From Anaspis maculata (lineage: Eukaryota; Arthropoda; Insecta; Coleoptera; Scraptiidae): a stretch of DNA of 64,000 bases. The stretch lies in contig OX421962.1 of the NCBI GenBank assembly GCA_949128115.1, positions 96,770,935-96,834,934 of the forward strand, in the 5' to 3' direction. Positions 44,740-54,861 of this stretch are shown here, piece after piece; the stretch's first letter is position 1, and each line of letters starts with the position of its first letter. The position numbers and the translations under genes are program-made. The notes beneath the pieces were generated by a model, which saw only the letters and a list, made by a program, of their open reading frames with translations, ran no database searches and had not been told where the DNA came from.

Positions 44740-47700
44740 GTCGCGGTCTGTCCTTCACTGTGAATCGTCAACCACCCTAATCCGTTTTGTAGATTTATCA
44801 TCGAGTTTATCAGTTAAACTCCTAATTTGTTTTTATTGTGGTAAGCGTGTGTGTAAATGGTATGCACTGCGTGCATTGACCAGTGGCATTCCTGGAACGT
44901 TCTGCATTCTCTTCTGCCACCGGGCACGCACACGCTGATGGACATTGACTGCAAAGTCCGTGAAACTTTCCGAGCAGCTGTGGTAATTCAAATCGGATTT
45001 CATTTTTATCTGAAGAATAAAGAGAAAAACTTGTTTTGTTACCGCCATTATAGTCCAGGACCGATTTGAAATGAGGTAGACATCTTTGATATAGAGCTGA
45101 GTTTTTGCAGAGACACTCGGAAGCATGTTCTTATTGACCAAAAAAAAGTCCCCAAGTGTCCCGTTGGCGCTAGCCGAGTTATGGGGTGAAAACCGCCCCT
45201 AAAAGTGACACGGTGCTGGTTTTTCTCATTTTTCTGCCAAACGGTCACTTGCACGTGAAATAAGTATAGAACTCAAAATATTCCCCACTAAAATCTGCAT
45301 CGAAAAGGTCTTATCAACCACATGCCTAGGTTCCACCCAATTCGCGTAAACAGCGGTTGAAGTGGGGGGTAGTTTCAAGCGCGCCACGAGAAATTTATGT
45401 AACGCTGTGTTTCAAGGTAGATATCTGATAAATGGCTGATCTGACAACAAAAACCTTGGAAACGAAATTGTTCGTCATCATGTTCTGCATACAATGCATG
45501 AGTTGTCAATCTCTTTGTAAAAATTTTTTTGGGCTATATCATGAAAAAGTGCCCCAAATGCAATGCAGAAATTTCAAATAAATTGAAATTTCACAATCGC
45601 TTTTGGTCCTAAAAGGCCGGTCTTTGACACTGGTCATCACTGATATATTCTTAGTCAAATAAAAAAAGTCCCCGTCCATCCTCCCCACATTAACTAAGTT
45701 TTGAGGGGGTAAACCACCCTTAAAGTGACTTCCAACTGGTTTTTCTCAATTTTCGGCTAAACGGTTGCTCAAATGCAAAATTAGTAGGTGACCGAAAATA
45801 TTTCTGAGTAAATTTTACATCGAAAAGGTCGGATACACTAATCAGCTAACTCCCACCCAGCTCTTGCAATCACCGTTCGAAGTTCTACAAGTTCGAAGAG
45901 CGCGATCTAGACACCCGCTCCGACGCTACTTAACAGCGGATATCTCAAAAACGGCTTGTTGTAGAATAAAAATTGAAGAGGTTTAATTTATAGGGCGAAA
46001 CATGTTTTATGAGGTGCGGGTAATGATTTTCAGTTTTACGGGTGATATGAATGAGTTTCAGCGGTTCCTAAATCGTCTCCCGAATAAGAAAAATTTAAAA
46101 TTTCATGGTTATGTACCTGTTAAACACAGATTTTTTCACAACTGATCAATATATGAATTTTAAATTGCCCATCGCTGAATTGGCAAGGAATTGTGCATCG
46201 AATGAAGTTTTGCTCATTTGGCTGGTCCTCACCTAAGCTGAGCATAACACGTACAAAATTTAGGGTTATTCCGAATACGCAGGGAAAATCTCGTATAACT
46301 CCGTCTATAGAAGCGTGTATCTCAAAACTGGGTGGTTTAACAGAAAAATGCGCCGAGGAAGAATTGATAGAGTGAAGTGTCCTCTACAAGAGGCAGTCCT
46401 TGTTTTTTCTCTAGCTAAAAAATTATATGAACTACGATTGTTTTTCATAAGAGTCTCGAGGGAAATAAAGATTTCCGGCTGGGTTTTGCACAGTGCCCTT
46501 TTACAATGAAATATATATTTGTAAAATGTCCAGAACAATAATTTTCATTATGGGTATCACAAAAATGGTGACTAGCAATGTATAATGATAATAATAATAA
46601 TAATAATAATAACAATAATAATGGTAACAACACAAATTGAAAAAAAAAACTGGTTTTCTGAAGTCCACCGAGTATAGCATCAAAAGGCTGTGAAAAAAAC
46701 CGCCTTTGAATTGTCATAAAAATAATAATAATAATAATAATAATAGTAAATTGACTTTATTTCCAGGCGGCATTCAGCACAGTGCTGGAAGAGCTGGAAT
46801 GCTGAATGAGTATGATTGTTCTTTATCTTGAAAAATCAGTGTACATTATGAAATTTCGAAGATGTTGTTTTTTACAGCCTTGGATGCTGTACTTGGTGGA
46901 CTTGAGAAAACCAGTTGTTTTTTTAATTTGTGTTGTTACCATTAGGTAATATTATCATTATTATTATTATTATCATTATACATTGCTAGTCACCATTTTT
47001 GTGATACCCATAATGAAAATTATTGTTCTGGACATTTTAAAAATATATATTTCATTGTAAAAGGGCACTGTGCAAAACCCAGCCGGAAATCTTTATTTCC
47101 CTCGAGACTCTTATGAACAACAATCGTAGTTCATATAATTTTTTAGTTACAGAAAAAACAAGGACTGCCTCTTGTAGAGGACACTTCACTCTATCAATTC
47201 TTTCTCGGCGCATTTTTCTGTTAAACCAGCCAGTTTTGAGATACACGCTTCTATAGACGGAGTTATACGAGATTTTCCCTGCGTATTCGGAATAACCCTA
47301 AATTTTGTACGTGTTTTGCTCAGCTTAGGTGAGGACCAGCCAAATGAGCAAAACTTCATTCGATGCACAATTCCTTGCCAATTCAGTGATAGACAATTTA
47401 AAATTTATATATTGATCAGTTGCGAAAAAATCTGTGTTTAACAGGCACATAACCATGAAATTTTTAATTTTTCTTATTTGGGAGACGATTTAGGAACCGC
47501 TGAAACTCATTCATATCACCCGTAAAACTGAAAATCATTACCCGCACCTCATAAAACATGTTTCGCCCTATAAATTAAACCTCTTCAATTTTTATTCTAC
47601 AACAAGCCGTTTTTGAGATATCCGCTGTTAAGTAGCGTCGGAGCGGGTGTCTAGATCGCGCTCTTCGAACTTGTAGAACTTCGAACGGTGATTGCAAGAG

Positions 47701-50700
47701 CTGGGTGGGAGTTGGCTGATTAGTGTATTGAACCTTTTTAATGCAAAATTTACTCAGGAATATTTTTGGTCACCTATCAATTCTGCATTTGAGCAACCGT
47801 TTAGCCGAAAATTGAGAAAAACTAGTTGGAAGTCACTTCAAGGGTGGTTTACCCCCTCAAAACTTAGTTAATGTGGGGAGGATGGACGGGGACTTTTTTT
47901 ATTTGACTAAGAATATATCAGTGATGACCAGTGTCAAAGACCGGCCTTTTAGGACCAAAAGCGATTGTGAAATTTCAATTTATTTGAAATTTCTGCATTG
48001 CATATGGGGCACTTTTTCGTGATATAGCCCAAAAAATTTTTTACAAAGGGATTGACAACTCATGCATTGTATGCAGAACATGATGACGAACAATTTCGTT
48101 TCCAAGGTTTTTGTTGGCAGATCAGCCATTTATCAGATATCTACCTTGAAACACAGCGTTACATAAATTTCTCGTGGCGCGCTTGAAACTACCCCCCACT
48201 TCAACCGCTGTTTACGCGGATTGGGTGGGACCTAGGCATGTAGTTGATATAATCTTTTCGATGCAGATTTTAGTGGGGAATATTTTGAGTCCTATACTTA
48301 TTCCACGTGCAAGTGACCGTTTGGCAGAAAAATGAGAAAAACCAGCACTGTGTCACTTTTAGGGGCGGTTTTCACCCCATAACTCGGCTAGCGCCAACGG
48401 GACACTTGGGGACTTTTTTTTGGTCAATAAGAACATGCTTCCGAATGTCTCTGCAAAAACTCAGCTTTATATCAAAGATGTCTACCTCTACCATATAAAA
48501 TTATCAAACGGTCCTGGACTATTACCAGACCTTGCCTAGAGAAAACTTTTAGTTTTTTTTTGTCTGTTGGATTGTGGCAAATTCCTGGGGAAATCCCAAG
48601 TAATGTCGAAGGTCTGTGGTCAAAGCAAGATGAGATTTCATAACAGGGAACTCCGGGCCAATTTCTGTTGCTTCGCCTCGACCACCTGTTGGACTGGTGT
48701 GTTGTCTACGTATAAATGGAATGGACAGGCCTCGGGACAGGCAATGTCTTGTTTTGATGGAGGTTTTGATGTGCAGAACTGCAGAGTCTTAATCGAGGTC
48801 TTAATTTAATCAACAAATCGAACAAATTGCTGAACTTGCTTTGTCTGCTCTGTTTACCAGTCGCAATAACTGTGATATGGTAATGTCGCGTGGGAGCTCC
48901 ACGTAATGTATTAATCTCGGTATTAATGCTTTATGATAATCGTCAAGACTAATGAGGATCTTTCAAAATTTCGTTTCATGGAAACCGAGTCACATTTTGA
49001 AAAGAAAAATAATTTACAGCCTTCGTTAATTTGATCGTTTAAAAAAAATACTCCGAAAAAAAAAAACTTATCTGCCGGGTTCCATCAAAAGCGACCTATA
49101 GGTTTACCTAAACCTAAGCACTCCGAATTTTCACGTTTAATGTTCAAAACTTGGAAAAAATATACCATGCTACATGAAAACCTAGAGGTAGGTAAACGTA
49201 AGCTTTCGAGGTCGTTCAAACTGGAGACACATTTGAATTTGTTGATAATGCTGGTCGTTGATGTCTTGGGGGACCTCAAAATGGATGTAGCCGAGGATGT
49301 AGCCATCAAAATCTCTTTTTCCTGCACGATCACTGTACTTTCCCCGTCCATGTTGATCGGGACTGAAAAAGAAAAATCCGGGAAAATCCCAGGGAAAATC
49401 TATTTGTGCTAGGTAGTTGGTATCTGCCTCAGCAACAACACGTCTTCAGTAAATATTGGGTAGTACTAATAAAAAAAATAAGCATAAGCATTTGCTAGGG
49501 TTTCATAGGCGTTGCCAGGGAAAGTCTGCTTAGCAACTCCTCAAAAATCTAAGCAAATGCTTATGCTTATTTTTTATTAATACTACCCATTATGACATAA
49601 CTCTCCTTGTACATTAGTCCAAAAACCCGTAAAACTGATCATTATCGCATAAAGACTCGCATAACGACAAATTCATTACGATCTATTTGCTTTTTGCAAA
49701 AACAAAAACCAAGATGAAGTTGGAACAAAAGTGTCATATGCCAAATTTAGACGAGTGCTTCAAAAGAGAAGATAATAATTTTGTGTAACGTAATTTTCCA
49801 TAATTGAATTAAAATTAAATTCTTGTTTTGTTGGAGATTTTTTCATTTCTTCAGTTTTTTTTTTAATTGTCTGGCTCGATGTATCTGGTCTTGGTCACTC
49901 AAAGAACGCCTATTCACCTCTTAATACTGGTACCTGGGTGTAATAGTGTAAACTAAGATTGAACACGTGTAATAGTAGTTCAAGCTCTGATAAACAAAGC
50001 AAAAATGAAAACTCCGTCTTCATTTCCGCAAGAATCGCAGTCCAAATTGCATTTTGAAATTACCTTGCATGCGTTTACCCATTGCGCAATAGTTTTCATG
50101 CAAACACATTGTATTTCATATTTAAAAAAAAAAGTAAATATTGCAGCATGCCTCGCAGCATACACACTCATGTTTGCACGTACATATTTTGAATTTACAC
50201 GTTAATATGTTGTACACAGGTGTTACTGCACTTGAAAATTTGACTCGTAATACTTCTTACCTTACCTGTCCTGTGAGGAATCGAGGTAGGAATTCGTTAC
50301 TGTTATGCCTGCTAAGCTGGTCTTGCGATTATATGTTTTAATAATCTCCTAATGGAATGGAATGCAGACTCTTCCGCTGTATGTAGATATTTGCCGACAA
50401 ATTATCTCTTTAGAAACTTCACTTTGTACCTAATTATTAATTAAGTATCTTCAAGATGCATACGTGAATACGTTTAGTGGAAGAGTTGAAGCTTGCTAGC
50501 GCGCTTCCTTAGCAATTTTTTTTAATATAACGTTTTCAGACTATTTCCATTTTACAGAGCAAGCTCCAGGCCTTAAGAATCTACGAGAATAATATGTTAC
50601 CTAACAAAATCGCCAGAGATACCGGCATGGACTTTTCGACCATCGAATCTTTGTGACAAGTACCGATTTTTCATGGATCTTTTCACATTCAAAAATCAAG

Positions 50701-53700
50701 GAATGTTTCGATATGCGTCAATTCGACTTAATTTTCCTAATGCAGCTACAAAAAAATCGCCATGAACACGACAAAATGTGTTATGATGCCCGCGTTCCTC
50801 TCGGCGTTCCCTTCACGATAACTTTTGAATTTACGATATAATGCGGGAATTTCAGACGTTGAAAGGGTGAATAGCGGCCAAAAATGAAACCCCTTTTGTA
50901 TATAAGCCACTGCCATCGTGCAAAGGCACCCCTTCAAAGGCCGTTGCAAGCACTTTATTGTTGAAAAAAATCACCTGCCTCCTGCAGCATTTTTTGGATT
51001 TTTTCTTTCTTCATTTTTATAATACATCATTCCTTATTCAGAACTGTATAATAATGTAGAATATGTGACGCCAAGAGGTAGTCAGACTCCAACCTATACT
51101 CACCAAAGCAGTAGTGCAGAAAGCATTGTAAATATAGCTATTTTCACGAGTATTTTTGTGAAATAGCCAAGTTCGTGATGAAAAAAAAAATGGATTCATA
51201 AACTGACCTCACGAGTACATCTGGAATCACAATTTTTTCAACTAGGGGTTAATTTTCAACCGATAGACAAGGAAGTTTTCCTTGAGAACTTGGAACGGAT
51301 GATTACCATCAAATTTGTCAAAATGATGTTTGCTATGCTGGATTGCCAGTTATTTTTATTTTTGAGGTCAGATTTCGACGCTGACTCATCATAGTCATCC
51401 TTTTCTGCCTTGAAAATGCCGTTAGGCACCTTAATTCCAATAGTGAGAAGTGTTGAAAGGTGCCACAGTAACAAAAATATGAGCACAAAATAGAAAAAGA
51501 TAGAAAATACACAGTTTTGAAAATGACCGAGGAGGAACCATTTCTAGCGTCGAAGTGTGATTTCGTCCTAAGTGATCCCGTGATCTGAGCTCATGACCCC
51601 TTACCATCAACCTAGAGGTGCGGTCAGTGAGCTGGTGAGTGTATCGGTCTATGAATGTATGGACCCAAAATTATAGATTTTTATGCAAGAAGGTCTTTAT
51701 TTATGCAGGACGGGCTAGAGCACACTGGTGTCTCATAAGGACTAGGTAATTGACGTATCAAGTCAAAAATTCACGTTTTCAAAACCACTGTCCAGGGTTA
51801 ATAATTGTAATATAATAGTGTAATAATATAATTATAGGTCTGAGCCTCAAGGGGAAATCCAGGCAATTTTTTTTATATGCACGCAGTTGCTACTTTTTCA
51901 AGATAGTGTCGTTCTCCTTTTGGTGTTTTGAATATTGAGTTATCACTTATATTTCGTTCTTAATTAGCATCCAGCCGAAGTTATTTTTATCTCTCACACA
52001 TTTCCATTTGTTATCGAAGGCATTTATTTAAATTATTTATCCATCGTTTCTTCTTTTACCACCTCACGAAGCAATATTTATTTTCAGCTTTTGAGCTTGA
52101 TGTCCAAACGATCAACCTACGAAAATACAATAGAATGTTCCGACCTGAAAACCTTGAAATCGTGTCCTGTTATCGGGCTAATAATAAGTTAGAATGTTGT
52201 TGCAAATAATTTAGATAAATATTACATACATCACATCATACCAGTAAACATCGAGGTGAACATGATACAGGGTTGAAACACTTGTTAGACAGTCTGTTGG
52301 CTGTTATATGCATCCAAAATTTCAGATATGTACAGGGTGTTTCAGTGATGATGTGAAAAAAAAAACAAAAAAAAAACAGTACTCAATTATATGGAATCTT
52401 TTATGAAGCTCACAAAAAAATATGAAACAAAATTCTTCGACTCGTTATTCGCCTTTTATTTTTGAAATTATGGTACCTCAACGGGTGGTCATTCGACCCC
52501 TTATAGATTCGTTGTTTCAAAAGACTCGCTCTACTCTACTATTGCAGTATTCCATATACCGTAATACTGTTTTTTCGCAAATTACGAAAACACCCTGTAC
52601 TTATTATTATAGCAATTTCAACAATATATTTTAGGAGAACACGAAATTCTCACTCTGTAAGAAGCTATTTGAATTTGTGAGAATACATAGGCGCATGCGA
52701 GGGCGAACCTCCAAGTCTTTGGGCCAATCTAAGAGCGTCATCCTTGAAAATTTTCGCTTTTCTCTGAATAACTTGTAAACTGTCGCATTTACAACAAAAC
52801 ACCAATGAGACACAATGTAGCCCGTTAAATTTCCAAGAGACCAGTCAGTATACAGCTTCTACAAAAAGGCAGTAAGAATCACTCGAAATTTATTTTTGGA
52901 TATCATGTAACAAGTTGCATAGTTTTAATTATTCAAAGTCTGCAAGGTAACAACTTTGCGGATTCTTGAGTGTTTTGCATGTGTGAAAAGTCAATTTAAT
53001 TTTCGTTGGTTTATAAGTCGCTAATTTTTAAATCCAGTTTTCCTTGACCTTTGAAATCGATACTTATTGTTCCGAAGAATCAGCAAAAAACGACTTTTAG
53101 CACCTTTTTTTGTTATTTCTAGTGGTGGTTCCTGAGATACATGGGTTAAAAGACGAAAACGACCTATTTGGAATAAAAAGTTCGGACACTGATTGCTGAA
53201 AATCACGCGGACCTTGTGTTTGATGATACCCAAAGTGCATTAGTATTTTAGTTACGCCGCCTCCATATACTTTTCAGCAACTAGTGTCCGGACTATTATT
53301 TTTCGGCAGATAGATCGTAGGTAATTTATCATTTGTAAATTATACGCCGCACCCTGTATAAAACTGTTATTTTATTATCGCATTGCATTTCAAGTATTGA
53401 GGCGCCAGTTTGTGCAAAATGACCATCGCGAAATGGCTATTATCAGTTCATAATAATAAGTAATAATATCATTATCAATAATGTAGATTTTGCAATACAA
53501 TAGTCTGTAGATAATTCAAGTGTTATTCCAAAATTCTTTTACATTCCGTAACAAGTAATGCTGCATCATTAGGGCATGTTATCACATTCAATTATTATGA
53601 AAGAATTGAGGAAGTGAATAATATTTCCTGTTTTTTTTTTTGTTTTTCAACCAATAGAACCAAACAATGATAATACCGAACATTGTTCATTTGTAAAACT

Positions 53701-54685
53701 TGTCAAGTTTTAAAAGCCGAAAAATGACACTGGATAGTTTTTTTTTATTGGGTTTTTCTTTTTTGCAGTGAGGATGACATAAATGACCTGACGAAGCCCA
53801 TGAAGCAGGGTGCTTTTGCGGAGCCCAAAAAAATCATATCGCCAGAGCCACAGCTACCTGACGTGACCCGGTTGCTTGCGATGGGGAAGAAATCCCGAAG
53901 AAGCGTAACTTCGGACTCTGACAACGAGTCATCCTGCGGCACATCAGCTGAGGAAACGAAAAAGGAGAAAGTCGCCGTCGAGAATCCTCCTCCACTCATG
54001 ACATCCCCATCGATGACCTCAATCAACAGCATACAAACCGATGACTTTTGGTTAAAAGGACTGGTTAGCATGACAGGATTTTTATTCATTTTTCGGAGTT
54101 AGCGGAACTCTGACAGCTAAGTGAGAGAACGTTATTCTTTCACTAAACCGTCAGCGTTTTTGCAGAACACAGCAAATCATCATATCAGTGAGGAACGCAT
54201 CGTATATTAATTTTGAAAGATAAAATTCTTATTGTTCATTTTAAATCTCGTTTAACAAATGGAACAATTTTTTCACCACCTCTTTTCAGACATCTTTCAC
54301 ATGACATTTTATTGGGACTTATCGAAGGATTCAAGGGACTGATAACATGACTGAGAATTTGATTCCTCTTGCTAAAGAAACTCCTCGAATTCATCCAATA
54401 TTATAAAAAATACTTGAGACAAAACTCAACCCACATTGGAATAAATAAACAAATCTAATGATAATCTATTTATTTTTTCAGGAGGCACCATTTGCGCACA
54501 ACTCCTACGTGGGTGAACTGATGAACTTCTATAGAGACTGTAAAAAGTGCCCGCCCCTGAAACCCTCCCAGAACAACCCGTCACCTGCAGAAATCTCAGA
54601 GATGATCGAGAACTTTGAATCTCGTATGCCCGAGTACGATGCTTTGGTGCAGTCGTTCTGCGAATCCTCAGAAGATAACGTTTAA
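35966..54685 (+). CDS. Atg13: Autophagy-related protein 13 (whole gene, four coding exons)
   Basis: Atg13 is the HORMA-domain subunit of the Atg1/ULK1 kinase complex that starts autophagosome formation at the ER. Joining 35966-36133, 36195-36739, 53769-54063 and 54482-54685 gives 1212 nt, 403 residues, with all phases compatible. The HORMA domain (~residues 10-215) is diagnostic: TAGSDWFYINV, PLCVEISLRTSDGEKMVLEY, RVTPAYKYSRKQGPENHYVI and GEGYKQTRIGQICTPV match ATG13 of animals closely. A short acidic, Ser-rich disordered region (exon 3) leads to a C-terminal DDFW / APF / NFYRDC block. This corresponds to the vertebrate DDFVMIDFKPAF region that contacts FIP200 and ULK1. At 403 residues it is shorter than the ~480-517 of vertebrate ATG13, mainly in the disordered middle, so an extra exon in the 17-kb intron cannot be excluded. 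Two AATAAA signals follow. Identification is firm. Confidence 0.95.
36195..36739 (+). CDS. Atg13: Atg13 coding exon 2 (HORMA core)
   Basis: 545 nt starting FYINVGTD and ending at AACAG|GTGAGT, leaving AG of a serine codon. It carries most of the HORMA fold, including VEISLRTSDG, YWCLAMEHD, LLRSLISVTRVTPAYKYSRK and the C-terminal safety-belt-like segment. Codons are GC-richer than the surroundings. Confidence 0.95.
37008..38037. mobile_element. TA-flanked palindromic element inside copy 1
   Basis: The ends TAATCAATTTCACGGC / GCCGTGAAATTGATTA flank ~480- and ~360-base inverted arms. TA duplications lie at 37006-37007 and 38038-38039. Copy 2 of the host element keeps the uninterrupted sequence (AGCATAAATTACGATATAAA at about 40040), which proves the insertion point. 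Non-coding. Confidence 0.85.
38076..38337. mobile_element. hAT-like MITE, CAGGGCCGG family, copy 3, with empty site nearby
   Basis: Begins CAGGGCCGGCCTTA, ends AAGCCGGCCCTG. The 8-base flanks CGTCGTCA (38068-38075) and CCTCGTCA (38338-38345) differ at one base. The uninterrupted site survives in the paralogous copy 2 (CACGTCGTCATTTACTTAAT near 40070), so the boundaries are established directly. 262 bases. Confidence 0.95.
39725..40008 (+). repeat. Tandem repeat, ~115-base unit, about 2.4 copies
   Basis: Units share GACAAGgGTAAGTTcCAAG, TTTCATGAAAATCG, AAATTTCAATacGGCGGCCA, CGGCGgAATCATGAAAT and CTTGAAAATA. The third unit is cut at GACAAGGATA by the element at 40009 and resumes at 41449 with TAAGTTCAAAGTTCCATG. 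Confidence 0.85.
40009..41448 (+). mobile_element. CCCTTGACAGACTG element, copy 2 (complete, TA-flanked)
   Basis: Termini CCCTTGACAGACTG / CAGTCTGTCAAGGG with TA on both sides (40007-40008, 41449-41450). It interrupts one unit of the 115-base tandem repeat, which continues on the other side, so both boundaries are certain. 1440 bases, no transposase. The interior carries two copies of the block with GATACGAACATTGC and a short inverted pair AACATTGCAAGCAATAA / GCTTGCAATGTT. Confidence 0.92.
41449..41530 (+). repeat. Right-hand remainder of the interrupted tandem-repeat unit
   Basis: TAAGTTCAAAGTTCCATGAA through AATATGGCGGCCAAGATTGC and GGCGGAATCATGAAATC continues the unit broken at 40008. Confidence 0.85.
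41777..43064 (-). mobile_element. CCCTTGACAGACTG element, copy 3 (reverse, truncated)
   Basis: It matches copies 1 and 2 in reverse orientation from GACGATTGCGAATTCGG to CCACCGGCGATTATT. With copy 2 it makes a large palindrome centred near 41600. Both termini are missing. Its outer edge abruptly abuts zinc-finger-like coding sequence at 43065. Confidence 0.8.
43065..43150 (-). pseudogene. Truncated zinc-finger coding fragment at a transposon junction
   Basis: Minus-strand reading gives SNSFHCLKCPFQMEYRRNL, which has the start of a C2H2 finger (C-x2-C-P-F) as in BTB-zinc-finger factors such as Lola. The finger stops at the asparagine-leucine pair, where copy 3 of the CCCTTGACAG element begins. 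The histidines are lost. Confidence 0.4.
43203..43427 (-). pseudogene. Degenerate C2H2 zinc-finger terminal exon (relic?)
   Basis: A 74-residue minus-strand frame without ATG ends at TGA 43205-43203. It holds CSNLQVVRHEENYAKGFSCTEC then CYQMHEERHLKYHLL, resembling the last two fingers of Lola-type alternative exons. In the second finger C-x2-C and the first His are present, but a second His is not properly spaced. The first finger lacks a normal Cys pair. Upstream TTTTCATTTAG could be an acceptor. It lies antisense in the big Atg13 intron. Either a decayed copy or a weak chance match. Confidence 0.35.
43729..43857. mobile_element. MITE with GGGCCGTGTGAATAAAAAG termini
   Basis: Near-perfect ~36-base inverted ends (through AGTAGCTTTTGCTTTCACT) surround a core with CTAGGAGTTGCTAAG / CTTAGCAACTCCTAG. 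The core motif recurs in the MITE at 49458-49588. 129 bases. Confidence 0.85.
44577..44708. mobile_element. CCGTATGATCAAAAAC MITE, copy A
   Basis: Termini CCGTATGATCAAAAACTTTT / AAAAGTTTTTGATCATACGG with TA flanks (44575-44576, 44709-44710). The inner AGGCTGTAGCCTGG / CCAGGCCACAGCC is also inverted. 132 bases. Tc1/mariner-like by its TA target. Confidence 0.92.
44709..44740. repeat. ATT trinucleotide microsatellite
   Basis: About ten ATT units directly after the MITE. Similar AAT/ATT runs occur at 46590-46622, 46720-46746 and 46950-46976, the last ones at mirrored positions in the following palindrome. Confidence 0.9.
45053..48519. mobile_element. TA-flanked giant palindromic element (3.47 kb)
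   Basis: The ends GTCCAGGACCG / CGGTCCTGGAC are bordered by TA (45051-45052, 48520-48521). Arms of ~1.65 kb (to about 46700 and from about 46870) are inverted with high identity. Mirrored 60-residue frames at 46193 and 47368 differ at only three residues. The ~170-base loop includes an AAT microsatellite and a small hairpin (GGCATTCAGC / GCTGAATG). No transposase. It lies within the large Atg13 intron. Confidence 0.92.
48638..48778 (-). CDS. Possible terminal exon, nested antisense in Atg13 intron
   Basis: After a CAG at 48781-48779 a 46-residue frame runs to TGA. Its codons look selected (GAC ATT GCC TGT CCC GAG GCC), and the peptide includes ACPEACPFHLYVDNTPVQQ and EAKQQKLARSSLL. The PFHLYVD core faintly recalls the N-terminal motif of cyclin A, but no cyclin box is visible. 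CAACAG|GTGGTC inside could be a donor instead. The acceptor's pyrimidine tract is poor. Confidence 0.3.
   Translation of the reverse strand, partial: FCTSKPPSKQDIACPEACPFHLYVDNTPVQQVVEAKQQKLARSSLL
49166..49362 (-). CDS. Possible start-codon exon, nested antisense in Atg13 intron
   Basis: Minus-strand TTTTTCTTTTTCAG is an excellent acceptor. Eleven bases later ATGGAC opens MDGESTVIVQEKEILM, then SILRSPKTSTTSIINKFKC and LNDLESLRL. A donor ATG|GTATAT at 49166 would join in phase 0 to the exon at 48778; alternatives (such as TTAG|GTAAAC at 49108) exist. Family unknown. The pair may be a small gene or a captured fragment. Confidence 0.35.
49458..49588. mobile_element. MITE with GGGTAGTACTAATAAAAAA termini
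   Basis: Inverted ends through AATAAGCATAAGCATTTGCT, with ATT on both flanks (a possible 3-base duplication). The core CTTAGCAACTCCT is shared with the MITE at 43729, although the ends differ in sequence. 131 bases. Confidence 0.8.
49589..53768. other. Rest of the Atg13 intron; no exon recognised
   Basis: AT-rich. Contains a TIR-like pair GTACAGGGTGTTTC (52331) and GAAAACACCCTGTAC (52602), and a hairpin-forming pair around 53181-53306 (TTCGGACACTGATTGCTGAAAA / TTTTCAGCAACTAGTGTCC). Both are probably decayed short elements. A further CACCCTGTATA lies near 53351. Confidence 0.5.
53769..54063 (+). CDS. Atg13: Atg13 coding exon 3 (acidic linker)
   Basis: It follows TTTCTTTTTTGCAG. Its first base completes the serine split from exon 2, and it then encodes EDDINDLTKPMKQGAFAEPK, a Ser/Asp/Glu-rich stretch (SDSDNESSCGTSAEE) and TDDFWLKGL. 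The donor CTG|GTTAGC is weak but keeps phase 0 into the next exon; without splicing the frame ends shortly after. The serine cluster is a plausible kinase target region, which is inference. Confidence 0.88.
54482..54685 (+). CDS. Atg13: Atg13 terminal coding exon
   Basis: It begins after TATTTTTTCAG with EAPFAHNSYVGELMNFYRDC, the animal Atg13 C-terminal block. It continues through KKCPPLKPSQ and SRMPEYDALVQSF to a TAA. 67 residues. The adjacency of DDFW (exon 3) and APF (exon 4) reproduces the order in other animals, which supports the chosen splice. Confidence 0.93.
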   Translation, partial: EAPFAHNSYVGELMNFYRDCKKCPPLKPSQNNPSPAEISEMIENFESRMPEYDALVQSFCESSEDNV

Positions 54686-54833
54686 CCAGTTTGGTGTTGT
54701 GATCCCCAAAACTCTTCTGTTCCCCACAACCTTGTTATTTATTTGCTCTAAGTGATAGTTTTGAAAGACTGTGGCGTTGCGCCATCGCCGCCGGGATTTG
54801 CCAAAAGACCGAAGAAAGGTGTTGAACTGTGTA

Positions 54834-54861
54834 AATAAAGCCTGTACATATACCAAATAAA
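54834..54861 (+). terminator. Atg13: Two polyadenylation signals of Atg13
   Basis: AATAAA at 54834-54839 and again at 54856-54861, ~150-175 bases after the stop codon. A short 3' untranslated region is implied. Confidence 0.8.

Noticed and set aside
46193..47368. Two pairs of near-identical 60-65-codon frames on opposite strands
   Set aside because: They are mirror images produced by the two arms of the 45053-48519 palindrome, lack family resemblance and show no independent coding signature.
48638..49362. Calling the nested antisense exons cyclin A
   Set aside because: Only a short PFHLYVD likeness is present and no cyclin box is visible nearby, so no name was assigned.
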